Below the pieces are notes generated by a model. It was not told the DNA's origin. It saw only the letters and a program-made list of their open reading frames with translations, and did not search any database. Made by a program: the position numbers and the translations under genes. From assembly GCF_002261225.1 (NCBI RefSeq), contig NZ_NEVM01000002.1, positions 620,001 through 684,000 of the forward strand: a stretch of 64,000 bases of DNA, in the 5' to 3' direction. The stretch's first letter is position 1, and each line of letters starts with the position of its first letter. This stretch comes from Bordetella genomosp. 10. Its GTDB lineage: Bacteria; Pseudomonadota; Gammaproteobacteria; Burkholderiales; Burkholderiaceae_B. Positions 1-8,910 of the stretch are shown piece after piece.

Positions 1-14
1 CGCAGGCCGAATCG

Positions 15-758
15 GTGGAGGACTTCCGCCGCAATCTCGCGGCGGTGCAGGCGCGCATCGTCGCGGCGTGCGAGCGCGTGGGCCGGGATGCCGCGGGCGT
101 GCGCCTGCTTCCCGTCAGCAAGACCAAGCCCGAAGCGATCCTGCGGCTGGCCTATGCGGCCGGCTGCCGCCAGTTCGGCGAGAACAAGCCGCAGGAGGCC
201 TACGGCAAATGGGAGGCCATGGGGGACCTGGCCGATCTGCGCTGGTCGGTGATTGGCCACCTGCAAACCAACAAGGCCAAGCTGGTGGCGCGCTTCGCCG
301 CCGAATTCCAGGCGCTGGACAGCCTGCGCCTGGCGGAGGCGCTGGAGCGGCGCCTGCAGGCCGAAGGCCGCTCGCTGGACGTGTTCGTGCAGGTCAACAC
401 CTCGATGGAAGACAGCAAGTACGGCTTGCCGCCCGGCGAGGTGGCCGCCTTCCTGCGCGCCTTGCCGGCGTTCTCCGCGCTGCGGGTGCGCGGCTTCATG
501 ACGCTGGCGATGCTGTCGGCCGACGCCGCGCGGGTGCGGCAATGCTTCGTGCGCCTGCGCGAGCTGCGCGACCGGCTGCGCCAGGAGGCGCCGGACGGCA
601 TCTCGCTGGACGAGCTGTCGATGGGCATGTCCGGCGACTATGAAATCGCCATCGAGGAAGGCGCCACGGTGGTGCGCGTCGGCCAGGCGATTTTCGGCGC
701 GCGCGCCACGCCCGATGCCTATTACTGGCCGGCGGGTGGAGCAGGGGAGGCGCGCTGA
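15..758 (+). CDS. yggS: YggS/PROSC-family PLP homeostasis protein
   Basis: Binds pyridoxal 5'-phosphate and buffers cellular vitamin B6; the family has no established catalytic reaction. The fold type III alanine-racemase-like barrel is recognisable. The PLP lysine lies in the motif VSKTKP (Lys36), followed by the family motif FGENKPQE near residue 55 and a C-terminal [14 protein letters not shown] motif that contacts phosphate. The 247-residue length is typical. The GTG start at 15 is the first in the window, but the frame is open to the left edge, so a few N-terminal residues may be missing. It overlaps pdxY by one base (TGATG), so the two are probably co-translated as a B6 operon. Confidence 0.93.
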   Translation: MEDFRRNLAAVQARIVAACERVGRDAAGVRLLPVSKTKPEAILRLAYAAGCRQFGENKPQEAYGKWEAMGDLADLRWSVIGHLQTNKAKLVARFAAEFQALDSLRLAEALERRLQAEGRSLDVFVQVNTSMEDSKYGLPPGEVAAFLRALPAFSALRVRGFMTLAMLSADAARVRQCFVRLRELRDRLRQEAPDGISLDELSMGMSGDYEIAIEEGATVVRVGQAIFGARATPDAYYWPAGGAGEAR

Positions 759-1636
759 TGCATACCTTCGATCCCACCGTGGGCGCGGCGTCGACGCCGC
801 TGTTGCCCTTGCCCATCGACGTGGTGTCGGTGCAGTCGCAGGTCGTCTACGGCCGCGTGGGCAACAACGTGGCGCTGCCGGCGCTCGACGCGCTGGGGCT
901 GACCGCGGCCGCGGTGCCGACCGTGGCGTTCAGCAACACGCCCCACTATCCGACCATCCACGGCGGGCCGATTCCCCTGGAATGGTTCGAAGGCTATCTG
1001 CGCGATCTCTTCGCGCGCGACGCGCTGGGCCATCTCAAGGCCATCCTGGCGGGATACCTGGGCAGCGCCGGCCAGGCGCGGGCGCTGGGCGCCTGGATCG
1101 CCAAGGTCGTCGAGGCCAGGCCGGACGTGCGCGTGGTGATCGATCCGGTGATCGGGGACTATGACAGCGGGGAGTACGTCAGCCCCGACATGGTCGACGC
1201 CTATCGGCGGCACCTGTTGTCGCTGGCGGACGGGATGACGCCCAACGGCTTCGAGCTGGAGCGCCTGACGGGCCTGCCGGCGCGGGACATCGAAGGCGTC
1301 GTCGCCGCCGCCCGGACCTTGCTGGTCGGCCGCACGCAGTGGGTGACGGTGACCAGCGCCGCGCCCGATACCTGGGCGGCCGGCGCGATGCGCGTCGTCG
1401 TGGTGACGCGCGACCGGCACGAAATCTTCGACCATCCCCGCGTCGACGCCACGCCCAAGGGAACGGGCGACCTGTTCAGCGCGGTGGTGGCGGGGCGCCT
1501 GGCGACCGGCGCGACCGTGTTCGAGGCGGTCGGCGCCGCGTGCGGGCAGGTGGTGTCGGCATTGCGGCTGACGTTCGAGGCGCGCAGCGCCGAACTGCTG
1601 CTGCCGCGCGCAGCCGGCGCCGCGGCGGCAGCGTGA
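758..1636 (+). CDS. pdxY: Pyridoxal kinase PdxY
   Basis: ATP-dependent kinase that phosphorylates pyridoxal to PLP in the salvage pathway. It is a ribokinase-like fold of 292 residues, close to the roughly 287 of the E. coli enzyme. The N-terminal strand ends in [13 protein letters not shown], the substrate-side motif of PdxK/PdxY. VIDPVIGD lies near residue 130, and GTGDLFSA near residues 235-242 carries the catalytic aspartate and anion hole. The ATG overlaps the stop of the upstream PLP-binding gene, which supports a joint role in PLP supply. The last residues are alanine-rich (AAGAAAAA). An 8-bp tandem array follows the stop codon directly. Confidence 0.94.
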   Translation: MHTFDPTVGAASTPLLPLPIDVVSVQSQVVYGRVGNNVALPALDALGLTAAAVPTVAFSNTPHYPTIHGGPIPLEWFEGYLRDLFARDALGHLKAILAGYLGSAGQARALGAWIAKVVEARPDVRVVIDPVIGDYDSGEYVSPDMVDAYRRHLLSLADGMTPNGFELERLTGLPARDIEGVVAAARTLLVGRTQWVTVTSAAPDTWAAGAMRVVVVTRDRHEIFDHPRVDATPKGTGDLFSAVVAGRLATGATVFEAVGAACGQVVSALRLTFEARSAELLLPRAAGAAAAA

Positions 1637-1637
1637 A

Positions 1638-1669
1638 CGGATTTAGGGATTTACGGATTTACGGATTTG
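1638..1669. repeat. 8-bp tandem array after pdxY
   Basis: Four consecutive 8-bp units (cggattta, gggattta, cggattta, cggatttg) begin two bases after the pdxY stop. The sequence is AT-rich against a GC-rich background and does not form an obvious hairpin. One of several short arrays at gene edges in this window. Confidence 0.9.
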
Positions 1670-1684
1670 AATGGAGTGCAACTC

Positions 1685-1712
1685 ATGAGTGAAACGGTAT
1701 GAGTAAAACGGC
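1685..1712 (+). repeat. 14-bp duplication of a start-codon region
   Basis: Two adjacent near-identical 14-mers, atgagtgaaacggt and atgagtaaaacggc, give two ATGs 14 bases apart. The second is the start of the glutamine amidotransferase gene. The first opens a five-codon reading frame (M-S-E-T-V) whose TGA overlaps the real ATG, so it could act as a tiny upstream ORF coupled to the gene. Confidence 0.85.
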
Positions 1713-2397
1713 CTTGGCCATACGCCACGTCGCCTTCGAGGACCTGGGGGTTTTCGGGCCGTTGCTGGCCGAGCGCGGCTACGCCGTGCGCTATCTCGAA
1801 GCGGGCGTGGACGCGCTGGACGTGGATACGCTGACCCGGCCGGACCTGGTGATCGTCCTGGGCGGACCGATAGGCGTGTACGAGACGGACCGGTATCCCT
1901 TCCTGCAGGCCGAACGGGAGGCCATCGCCGCGCGCCTGCGGCAGTACAAGCCGACCCTGGGCATCTGCCTGGGCGCGCAATTGATGGCCGGCGCGCTGGG
2001 CGCCGAGGTGAGCGCCACGGGGCGCGCGGAGATCGGCTACGCCCCGCTGGAACTCACCGAGGACGGCCAGCGCTCCGTGCTCGGCGGCCTGGGCGCGACG
2101 CCGGTGCTGCATTGGCACGGAGACCAGTTCGGCATTCCCAACGGCGCGACGCGCCTGGCCCAGACGCCGGGATTTCCGAACCAGGCGTTCGCCATCGGTC
2201 CGCATATCCTGGGATTGCAATTCCACCTGGAAGCCGACGACCGGCAGATCGAACGCTGGCTGATCGGGCATGCGCACGAATTGGCCGCGCGCGGGATCGA
2301 TCCGCGGACGATCCGCGCCGACGCGGCGAAATACGGCCCGGCGCTCGCCGACGCCGCGCGCGGCGTGCTGGCCGCGTGGCTGGCGCGCCTGGGGTAG
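1699..2397 (+). CDS. Class I glutamine amidotransferase domain protein
   Basis: Stand-alone class I (triad) GATase domain of 232 residues, resembling the GMP-synthase-like hydrolase group. The nucleophile elbow GICLGAQ places Cys90. The C-terminal FHLEA gives His176 and Glu178, completing the Cys-His-Glu triad. An oxyanion-strand motif, LGGPIGVYE, lies near residue 54. No synthetase partner is adjacent, so it may hydrolyse glutamine or a gamma-glutamyl compound on its own. The acceptor cannot be read from sequence. It starts in the second half of a 14-bp duplication, and a five-codon upstream frame overlaps its ATG. Same strand as pdxY but 62 bp downstream, so co-transcription is possible. 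Confidence 0.88.
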   Translation: MSKTALAIRHVAFEDLGVFGPLLAERGYAVRYLEAGVDALDVDTLTRPDLVIVLGGPIGVYETDRYPFLQAEREAIAARLRQYKPTLGICLGAQLMAGALGAEVSATGRAEIGYAPLELTEDGQRSVLGGLGATPVLHWHGDQFGIPNGATRLAQTPGFPNQAFAIGPHILGLQFHLEADDRQIERWLIGHAHELAARGIDPRTIRADAAKYGPALADAARGVLAAWLARLG

Positions 2398-2445
2398 GCC
2401 TTCCTGGCATCACGGCGGCCGCGACGGCCGGCATGCGACTGTTCG

Positions 2446-2483
2446 AATAACAAGATCCCAATAACAAGATCCCAATAACAAGA
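2446..2483 (+). repeat. 14-bp tandem repeat carrying the RBS of the next gene
   Basis: The unit aataacaagatccc occurs twice and then a third partial copy (aataacaaga) runs to within one base of the DUF817 ATG. Each copy contains the purine-rich acaaga stretch that would have to serve as ribosome binding site, so copy number may affect expression. Confidence 0.9.
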
Positions 2484-2484
2484 A

Positions 2485-3333
<849 letters not shown>

Positions 3334-3714
3334 GATTTTCCCGGCCGGTGTCCGGGGCGCGGTGATCCGTGACGGCGCCGGGGCGTTTCGAAAATATGGG
3401 ACGGGGGAAGGGGGAAGCGGCATCCGCCCGTCCTGAAACCTGAGTAGCGTTCCGGTCCATGCCCGCGATCCACTTGGGCGCGGGCGTCTTCGGGCGGCTT
3501 TTTCCCGGGGAAAAGCCGTGAATGGGCGGCGGCGCAAGCAGCATCCGCCAATGCGAATAGGAAATGCGACGAATTATTCGTATTATTTTTTACGACGAAT
3601 TCGTCGCATTTGGCGCAAATCCCCGGGCTCGCGAGCGGGGAGGGCGCCATGGCGGCGGATCGCCGTCCGGGCGCGCCCGGGCTTTTCCTCCTTCCTTTTC
3701 GCATTTCCGACGAC
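3334..3714. other. Non-coding region between DUF817 and MFS genes
   Basis: No convincing gene lies here. Around 3495-3518 a hairpin (cggctttt / aaaagccg) could terminate the DUF817 transcript, although no T-run follows on the + strand. The AT-rich centre at 3562-3611 holds a strong inverted repeat, listed separately. The stretch just before the MFS start has no good Shine-Dalgarno sequence. Confidence 0.6.
3562..3611. promoter_or_regulatory. 14-bp perfect inverted repeat, operator candidate
   Basis: Arms aaatgcgacgaatt (3562-3575) and aattcgtcgcattt (3598-3611) are exact reverse complements around an AT-rich 22-base spacer. The right arm lies within a perfect 14-bp palindrome, cgacgaattcgtcg (3593-3606). 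It lies 103 bp upstream of the MFS ATG at 3715. The layout resembles a regulator operator over a promoter, but no regulator gene is adjacent. Confidence 0.7.
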
Positions 3715-4962
3715 ATGATCCGCAAACCCTCGCAAGACTCGCCGCATACCGCGCGGCATGCCGCGGCGCGCGCCGCGCACGCGCCTGCCGGCGCCGGCGT
3801 GGCCCTGACGCTCCTGCCCATTACCCTGGCCGTCTTCATCGGCTTCCTCACCATCGGCATGCAACTGCCGGTATTGCCCTTGCACCTGCACGAGACGCTG
3901 GGCATGGGGACGCTGGTCGTCGGCCTGGTGGTCGGCGCGCAATTCGCCGCGGCGCTGCTGTCGCGCTCCTGGGCCGGCAATTTCGCCGACATGCGCGGCG
4001 CCAAGCGGGCCGTCGCCACCGGGCTGCTGACGGCATCCGCCTCCGGCCTGGCCTATCTGGTCTCGCTCGCCTTCGTGGCGCAGCCGGCGTTGTCCGTGTG
4101 GATACTGGTGGCGGGCCGCATGCTGCTCGCGCTCGGCGAAAGCCTCATCGTCACCGGCGCGATGGGCTGGGGCATCGGCCTGGTGGGACCTCAAAACGCC
4201 GGCAAGGTCATGGCCTGGAACGGCATCGCTATGTATGGCGCCTTCGCCCTGGGCGCGCCGCTGGGCGTGGCCACGAACGGTTATTGCGGCTTCGCCGGCA
4301 TCGGCGCCGGCACGGTGCTCATTCCGCTGCTGGCCCTGGCCGTCATCGTGCCGGCCAGGGCCGTCGCGCCCACCTCCCACCGGCGCATGCCGTTCTACAA
4401 GGTGCTGGGCGCCGTGTGGCAGCCCGGCGTGGGCCTGGCCTTGTCCAGCGTGGGCTTCGGCGTCATCACCGCCTTCATCTCGCTCCTGTTCGCCGCCCGC
4501 GAATGGGGCGACGCCTCGCTGGCCTTCACGACCTTCGGCGTGGCCTTCATCGGCGCGCGCATCTTCTTCGGGCACCTGCCCGACAAGATCGGCGGGGCGC
4601 GCGTGGCGTTGGTGTGCGTGCTCATCGAAGCCGTCGGCCAACTGGCGATCTGGGGCGCCGATACGTCCGCCGTCGCCTATCTGGGCGCGGCGTTGACGGG
4701 GTTCGGCTATTCGCTGGCCTTTCCCGGCTTCGGCGTCGAGGCGGTGCGCCGCGCGCCGCCGCAGACCCGCGGCCTGGCCATGGGCGCCTACGTGGCGTTC
4801 CTGGACATCTCCCTGGGCGTCACCAGTCCGCTGGCCGGCGCGCTGGCGGGCGCCTACGGCATCGGCACGGTCTACCTGGCGTCGGCCGCCGCGGTCGGCC
4901 TGTCCTTCCTGGCCGCCTTGTCCTTGTTGACGGCGAAAGTGCGGGAAGCGCGCCATGCCTGA
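3715..4962 (+). CDS. MFS efflux transporter, YhhS/YfcJ-like
   Basis: Major facilitator with twelve predicted membrane segments, 415 residues from the ATG at 3715. The first helix region (LPITLAVFIGFLTIGMQLPVL) and the following LHLHETLGMGTLVVGLVVG resemble the YhhS/YfcJ (UPF0226) drug-efflux group. The loop 2-3 motif GNFADMRGAKRA matches the MFS GxxxDRxGRR signature. The frame stays open further upstream to a TTG at 3610, but that start would lie on the operator-like palindrome and adds a non-hydrophobic leader, so 3715 is preferred. Substrate unknown. The upstream inverted repeat suggests ligand-controlled expression. Confidence 0.87.
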   Translation: MIRKPSQDSPHTARHAAARAAHAPAGAGVALTLLPITLAVFIGFLTIGMQLPVLPLHLHETLGMGTLVVGLVVGAQFAAALLSRSWAGNFADMRGAKRAVATGLLTASASGLAYLVSLAFVAQPALSVWILVAGRMLLALGESLIVTGAMGWGIGLVGPQNAGKVMAWNGIAMYGAFALGAPLGVATNGYCGFAGIGAGTVLIPLLALAVIVPARAVAPTSHRRMPFYKVLGAVWQPGVGLALSSVGFGVITAFISLLFAAREWGDASLAFTTFGVAFIGARIFFGHLPDKIGGARVALVCVLIEAVGQLAIWGADTSAVAYLGAALTGFGYSLAFPGFGVEAVRRAPPQTRGLAMGAYVAFLDISLGVTSPLAGALAGAYGIGTVYLASAAAVGLSFLAALSLLTAKVREARHA

Positions 4963-5127
4963 TCTGGCCGGACCGATCGGCCCGGACTGAAACGGGCTCG
5001 CGCCCGCCAGGCACGGCCGTCCCGGATGCAGGATGCGCATATCGGATTTTGTGCGAATATCTGGGACGTCGCCCCGCCGGGGGCCTCGCTTTCCTTCCCA
5101 TGGGGGAGCACGGCGAGGCGGATTCTT

Positions 5128-5781
5128 ATGGAGCATACGCACGCGATGAAATTCGAACTGATAGGTATGCTGGACTCGCCCTACGTCAGGCGGGTCGCCA
5201 TTTCCATGCAGATCATGGGACTGCCCTATGTCCACCGTGCGATTTCGGTATTTCGCGGGTACGACGCCTTCAAGGCCATCAACCCGGTGGTGAAGGCCCC
5301 CACGCTGGTGACCGGGGACGGGCAGGTGCTGACGGATTCGTCGCTGATCCTGCAATACCTGGAGACGCTGGTTCCCGAGGCGCGGCGGCTGGTCCCCGAG
5401 GATCCGGAGTCCCGGCTGCCCGTCCTGCGCTTGACCGGCCTGGCCCTGGTGGCCTGCGAGAAGGCGGTGCAGATCGCCTACGAGAACAATCTGCGCCCCG
5501 AGGATAAGCGGCACCAGCCCTGGATAGACCGGGTCGAGAGCCAGTTGAGGGCGGCCTTCGACGAGATCGAGGGCGATTTGCGCGACTCGCCCCTGGTCTG
5601 GGCGAAGAAGGCGGGCGTGGCGCCCGTGGAGCTGGACGGCGTCAGCGTCGCCGTGGCCTGGCACTTCACCCAGCGGATGCTGCCGGGACTGATCGACCCC
5701 GCGGACTATCCGCTGCAGGCCGCCTGGTCGGCGCTGGCGGAAGCGCAGGAACCGTTCAAGGCCGCGCCCTATACGTCCTGA
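5128..5781 (+). CDS. Glutathione S-transferase family protein
   Basis: A 217-residue soluble GST. The N-terminal thioredoxin-like domain starts MKFELIGMLDSPYVRRVAIS, with the serine of LDSPYVRR as the probable glutathione-activating residue. The cis-proline motif VKAPTLV and the glutathione gamma-Glu contact DSSLILQYLE follow. The C-terminal half is the all-helical domain. ATG 5128 is chosen because a weak gaggcg precedes it; ATG 5146 is equally possible and gives a family-typical N-terminus. It could conjugate or isomerise an electrophile; no catabolic partner is adjacent. A strong hairpin lies downstream. Confidence 0.9.
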   Translation: MEHTHAMKFELIGMLDSPYVRRVAISMQIMGLPYVHRAISVFRGYDAFKAINPVVKAPTLVTGDGQVLTDSSLILQYLETLVPEARRLVPEDPESRLPVLRLTGLALVACEKAVQIAYENNLRPEDKRHQPWIDRVESQLRAAFDEIEGDLRDSPLVWAKKAGVAPVELDGVSVAVAWHFTQRMLPGLIDPADYPLQAAWSALAEAQEPFKAAPYTS

Positions 5782-5820
5782 GTTCCGCCTGGAGTCTCAT
5801 CCTGGGTTTTCCGTACGCCT

Positions 5821-5845
5821 TCGGCCCCGCTAAGTCCGGGGCCGA
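5821..5845. terminator. Bidirectional hairpin between convergent genes
   Basis: A perfect 9-bp stem (tcggccccg / cggggccga) closes a 7-base loop between the GST gene and the converging IclR locus. There is no T-tract on either side, so it is a candidate rather than a classical intrinsic terminator. Confidence 0.6.
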
Positions 5846-5878
5846 GTCGTCCGCGCGCGGCGGCGCCTGCCCCGGAGA

Positions 5879-6630
5879 TCAGATATCCTCGATGGCCTGG
5901 CGCCGCGCCAGCTCCCGCACCACGCGGGTCAGGACGGCCACGTGCCGGTCCCAGGACGCCTGCATGCGGGCGATCGGCCCCACGATGGACAGGGCATAGC
6001 CCTTTCCGCCCATGGAAAAGGGGGCGCGGCGATGGCCGCCAGGTCGGCGACGCTCTCCGCGATATTCGCCGCCCAGCCGCGCTCGCGCGACAGCGCCAGG
6101 TCCTTGAGCAGGGCTTTCTTGCCGGTCAGCGTCTTGTCGGTGAGGGCCTTCATTTCCAGCTTGTCCAGGACGCTCTCCAATTCCTCCTCGCCCAGGGCGG
6201 ACAGCAAGGCCTTGCCCAGGGAGTTCGAATGCAGGGCGCGGGCCTCGCCGGCCTGGGCCGTGTAGCGGATGGCCTGGAGCGAGTGCGCGCAGTCCAGGTA
6301 GATGACCTGCGATTCCTCGCGCGTTCCCAATACCGCGGTTTCACCGCTTTCATCCCGCAGCCGCGCCAGGTAGGGCCGCAGGATGTCGAGGACGGGATCC
6401 TGCGTATCGATGGCCGAGCAGATGCCCATCAGCTTCTTCGTCGGGTAATAGGTGCGCTTGCGCGTCTGGTACAGGTAGCCGCGCGCCACCAGGGTGCGGA
6501 CCAGCGCCAGGGTGCTGGACATGGGCGCGCCGAGCGCCTGTGAGAGCTCCGTCAGGGACAAGGCCTCGCCCTGGCGCGCGTAGCACTCGAACAGATCGAG
6601 GGTGCGGGCGACGAGTTTCACTTCCGACAT
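5879..6630 (-). pseudogene. IclR-family regulator with a frameshift
   Basis: The N-terminal winged helix (SLTELSQALGAPMSSTLALVRTLVARGYL) and the effector domain read normally from ATG 6630 for about 200 codons, up to AAIAAPPF. There the frame breaks at an A4-G5 run (6016-6024, + strand). Adding one base restores a family-typical end, SMGGKGYALSIVGPIARM, running to IEDI and a TGA at 5879. As written, the protein instead ends in an unrelated tail at about 5929. It may be a real null mutation, a phase-variable tract or a sequencing error. It is divergent from the ThDP enzyme gene and would be its natural regulator. Confidence 0.85.
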
Positions 6631-7003
6631 GATCCGATCCTGAAAATTAGGACAGCAAACAGCGCCGGCGCGCGCCGGCTTCGACAGGGCGTCCCGCAAT
6701 TCGTATTTCGGGACACGGCACCGGCGGGCGGCCAGCATATCAGCCTTGCCGGCAGCCACCGCAGCCCGGACACAAGTTTATAGAAATTCACCCTCATGAA
6801 TAATTATTCATATTAGAGAATTTCGTGTGATATATTTTTTCGCGCCCGAAGCGGGACGACAAGCCGGGCACCACGCCGGAGAGCGCGGCCGGGAAAAATC
6901 ATATCGAGGAGACGGCAATGCATGGGTGGCTCGAGAAGGTGGCCGCTGCCGCGACGCCGAACGCGCCAACCTGCGCCAATACTGATACTGAGGGAGCGGT
7001 CGG
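6631..7003. other. Divergent promoter region, IclR / ThDP enzyme
   Basis: A 373-bp gap with a markedly AT-rich core (about 6770-6840) that must contain promoters for both directions. It holds the nested palindrome listed separately. An ATG at 6918 opens a 65-codon frame with no recognisable features, which I did not accept. A good ribosome site (gagggag) precedes the ThDP-enzyme ATG. Confidence 0.6.
6783..6824. promoter_or_regulatory. Nested palindromic operator candidate
   Basis: A perfect 16-bp palindrome, atgaataattattcat (6796-6811), is flanked at equal distances by gaaattc (6783-6789) and gaatttc (6818-6824). All arms share one centre at 6803.5. Lying between a regulator gene and a divergent enzyme gene, it is the expected place for IclR control. 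Confidence 0.72.
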
Positions 7004-8689
7004 ATGTCGAAATACCTGGTTGGCCATCTGGTGGCGGACTTTCTTGCGCATAACGGTGTCGACACCGTTTTCGGCATCATCTCCGTCCACAACATCCCCA
7101 TCATGGACGGCCTGACGCTGAACAAGACGATCCGCATGGTGATGACGCGCGGCGAGACCGGCGCCGCGCATATGGCCGACGGGCTGGCGCGGGCCGGCGG
7201 CAAGGTCGGGGTGGTCATCAGCAGCACCGGGCCCGGGGCGTCGAATGCCGTGCCCGGCCTGGTCGAGGCAAGATTCGCCGGCACGCCCCTGCTGCACATC
7301 ACGGGGCAGAGCGCCACCGCGCACATCGGCCGCGACACCGGGGCGGTGCATGACGTCCCGGATCAACTGGGCATGCTCGGCGCCGTCAGCAAGAAGGCCT
7401 ATCGGGTGCATGCCGCCGATGAGGCGCTGGACGTCCTCAAGCAGGCATGGACGGAGGCGCTGACCGCGCCGGCCGGTCCGGTCAGCGTCGAGATTCCCAT
7501 CGATATCCAGCGCAGCCCGGTCGATCGGCCGGCGGACGCGCGGGCCTGGCGGGCGCCGGCGGCGCCCGTCGCGCAACCCGCCGAAGACGACGTGGACCGC
7601 CTGGCGCGCGCCCTCCGCGCCGCGCGCCGTCCCATGATCTGGGCCGGCGGCGGCGCCCGCGACGCCGGCAAGGAACTGGCCGCGCTGCTCGACATGGGCA
7701 TGGGGATGGTCACGAGCTGGAACGGGCACGGCGCGGTCAGCGACGATCATCCCGCCAACCTGGGCGGGATGAACGGGCCGGGCAGTCCCGCCGTCGAGGC
7801 GCTGTACGAACAGGCCGACCTGCTGCTGGTCGTCGGGTCGCGGCTGCGGGGACACGAGACGCTGGATCACAAGCTGAAGCTGCCCGCCCATCGCGCCAGG
7901 ATAGACGCCGACCCCGCGGCGCAGGCGCGCGGCTATCCGTGCGAGCTTTTCGTGCACGGCGCCGCGGCCGTGACCTTGCGGCGGTTGCTCGACCGCCTGC
8001 GCGAACAGCCCCCGCAGGTCGATCCCGCCTTCACCCGGGCCGTGCGCGACGCCAAGCCGCGCGCCATCGAGGACTTCAAGCAGACCCTGGGGCCCTATGC
8101 CGGCTTCGCGGCCCAGCTACGCGCCGCCATGCCCGCCGACGCCGTGTTCGCGCGCGACATCACGCTGAGCAACAGCACCTGGGGGCACCGTCTTTTTCCG
8201 CTGCACGACCAGCGGCAGAACATCTATCCCGTCGGCGCCGGCATCGGGCAGGGGCTGCAACTGGGCATCGGCGCGGCCATCGGCGAGAAGGGCCGCAAGG
8301 TGGTGGCGCTGACGGGAGACGGCGGCTTCTTCTTCAACATGACCGAACTGTGGACGGCCGTGCAGGAGTCGGCCGATATCGTGATCATCGTCATGAACGA
8401 CGGCGGCTACGGCGTCATCAAGCACATGCAGGACGCGATGTGCGAGGGCCGCTACGCGCACAGCACCCTGCTCGCGCCGGACCTGCTGAAGCTGGCCGGA
8501 CTCGCCGGCATCCCCGCCTGGCGCGTGAGCCGCGCGGAGGATTTCGGCGCCACGGCGCGGCAGGCGATAGGCACCCGGGGCCCGACGCTGGTGGAAGTCG
8601 ATATGCACGCCATCGGGCCGTTTCCACCTTATTACCCCTATTCGGCGATGATCGACGCCGCCAAGGCGCGGAGAATCGTTCGCCATTGA
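7004..8689 (+). CDS. ThDP-dependent enzyme, acetolactate synthase/decarboxylase fold
   Basis: A 561-residue thiamine-diphosphate enzyme with the three-domain layout of acetolactate synthases and 2-oxoacid decarboxylases. The cofactor-activating glutamate is Glu51 in RGETGAAHMADG. The central domain is near residues 190-330. The ThDP/Mg motif GDGGFFFN begins near residue 437 and ends with MNDGGYG about 30 residues later. FAD-binding features of true AHAS are not evident, and no small regulatory subunit is adjacent, so a decarboxylase or carboligase role is more likely than branched-chain synthesis. Preceded by a clear gagggag site at 9 bases. The downstream acyl-CoA dehydrogenase suggests a linked 2-oxoacid or acyl-CoA pathway. 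Confidence 0.87.
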   Translation: MSKYLVGHLVADFLAHNGVDTVFGIISVHNIPIMDGLTLNKTIRMVMTRGETGAAHMADGLARAGGKVGVVISSTGPGASNAVPGLVEARFAGTPLLHITGQSATAHIGRDTGAVHDVPDQLGMLGAVSKKAYRVHAADEALDVLKQAWTEALTAPAGPVSVEIPIDIQRSPVDRPADARAWRAPAAPVAQPAEDDVDRLARALRAARRPMIWAGGGARDAGKELAALLDMGMGMVTSWNGHGAVSDDHPANLGGMNGPGSPAVEALYEQADLLLVVGSRLRGHETLDHKLKLPAHRARIDADPAAQARGYPCELFVHGAAAVTLRRLLDRLREQPPQVDPAFTRAVRDAKPRAIEDFKQTLGPYAGFAAQLRAAMPADAVFARDITLSNSTWGHRLFPLHDQRQNIYPVGAGIGQGLQLGIGAAIGEKGRKVVALTGDGGFFFNMTELWTAVQESADIVIIVMNDGGYGVIKHMQDAMCEGRYAHSTLLAPDLLKLAGLAGIPAWRVSRAEDFGATARQAIGTRGPTLVEVDMHAIGPFPPYYPYSAMIDAAKARRIVRH

Positions 8690-8711
8690 ACCGGCCCCCG
8701 CGGGCGCGGAT

Positions 8712-8876
8712 TTTTTCATCGCCGGGCCGCTCTCAAGATGAAAAGCGCCCCCTTCGGGGGGTAGCAAGCGGCGCAGCCGCGCGGCGTGGGGGCATTTTTC
8801 ATCGCCGGGCCGCTCCCAAGATGAAAAGCGCCCCCTCGGGGGGCAGCAAGCGGCGCAGCCGCGCGGCGTGGGGGCA
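8712..8876. repeat. 83-bp tandem direct repeat with hairpin
   Basis: Two head-to-tail copies (8712-8794 and 8795-8876) differ at only three positions. Each runs from a T5 tract through tcatcgccgggccgct, an aaaagcgccccc / gggggg hairpin and gcggcgcagccgc to gtgggggca. The outer ggggggc and gccccc stretches can pair. The unit resembles the dispersed GC-rich intergenic repeat common in Burkholderiales genomes. The terminal T-runs suggest it may also terminate transcription after the ThDP gene. Confidence 0.9.
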
Positions 8877-8910
8877 TTTTTTTCAACACTCAAATCAGCA
8901 GGATGCAGCA

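Noticed and set aside
3583..5664. A 693-codon minus-strand frame opposite the MFS and GST genes
   Set aside because: Low-complexity His/Gly/Arg composition and no motif; the + strand genes explain the region.
6918..7115. Possible 65-codon leader ORF before the ThDP gene
   Set aside because: It overlaps the real start out of frame, has no recognisable features, and its product composition is unremarkable.
7447..8910. Upstream extension of the acyl-CoA dehydrogenase frame through the ThDP gene
   Set aside because: The acyl-CoA dehydrogenase family starts at MDFRLSDDQ (8911), and the preceding translation is shadow and repeat sequence.
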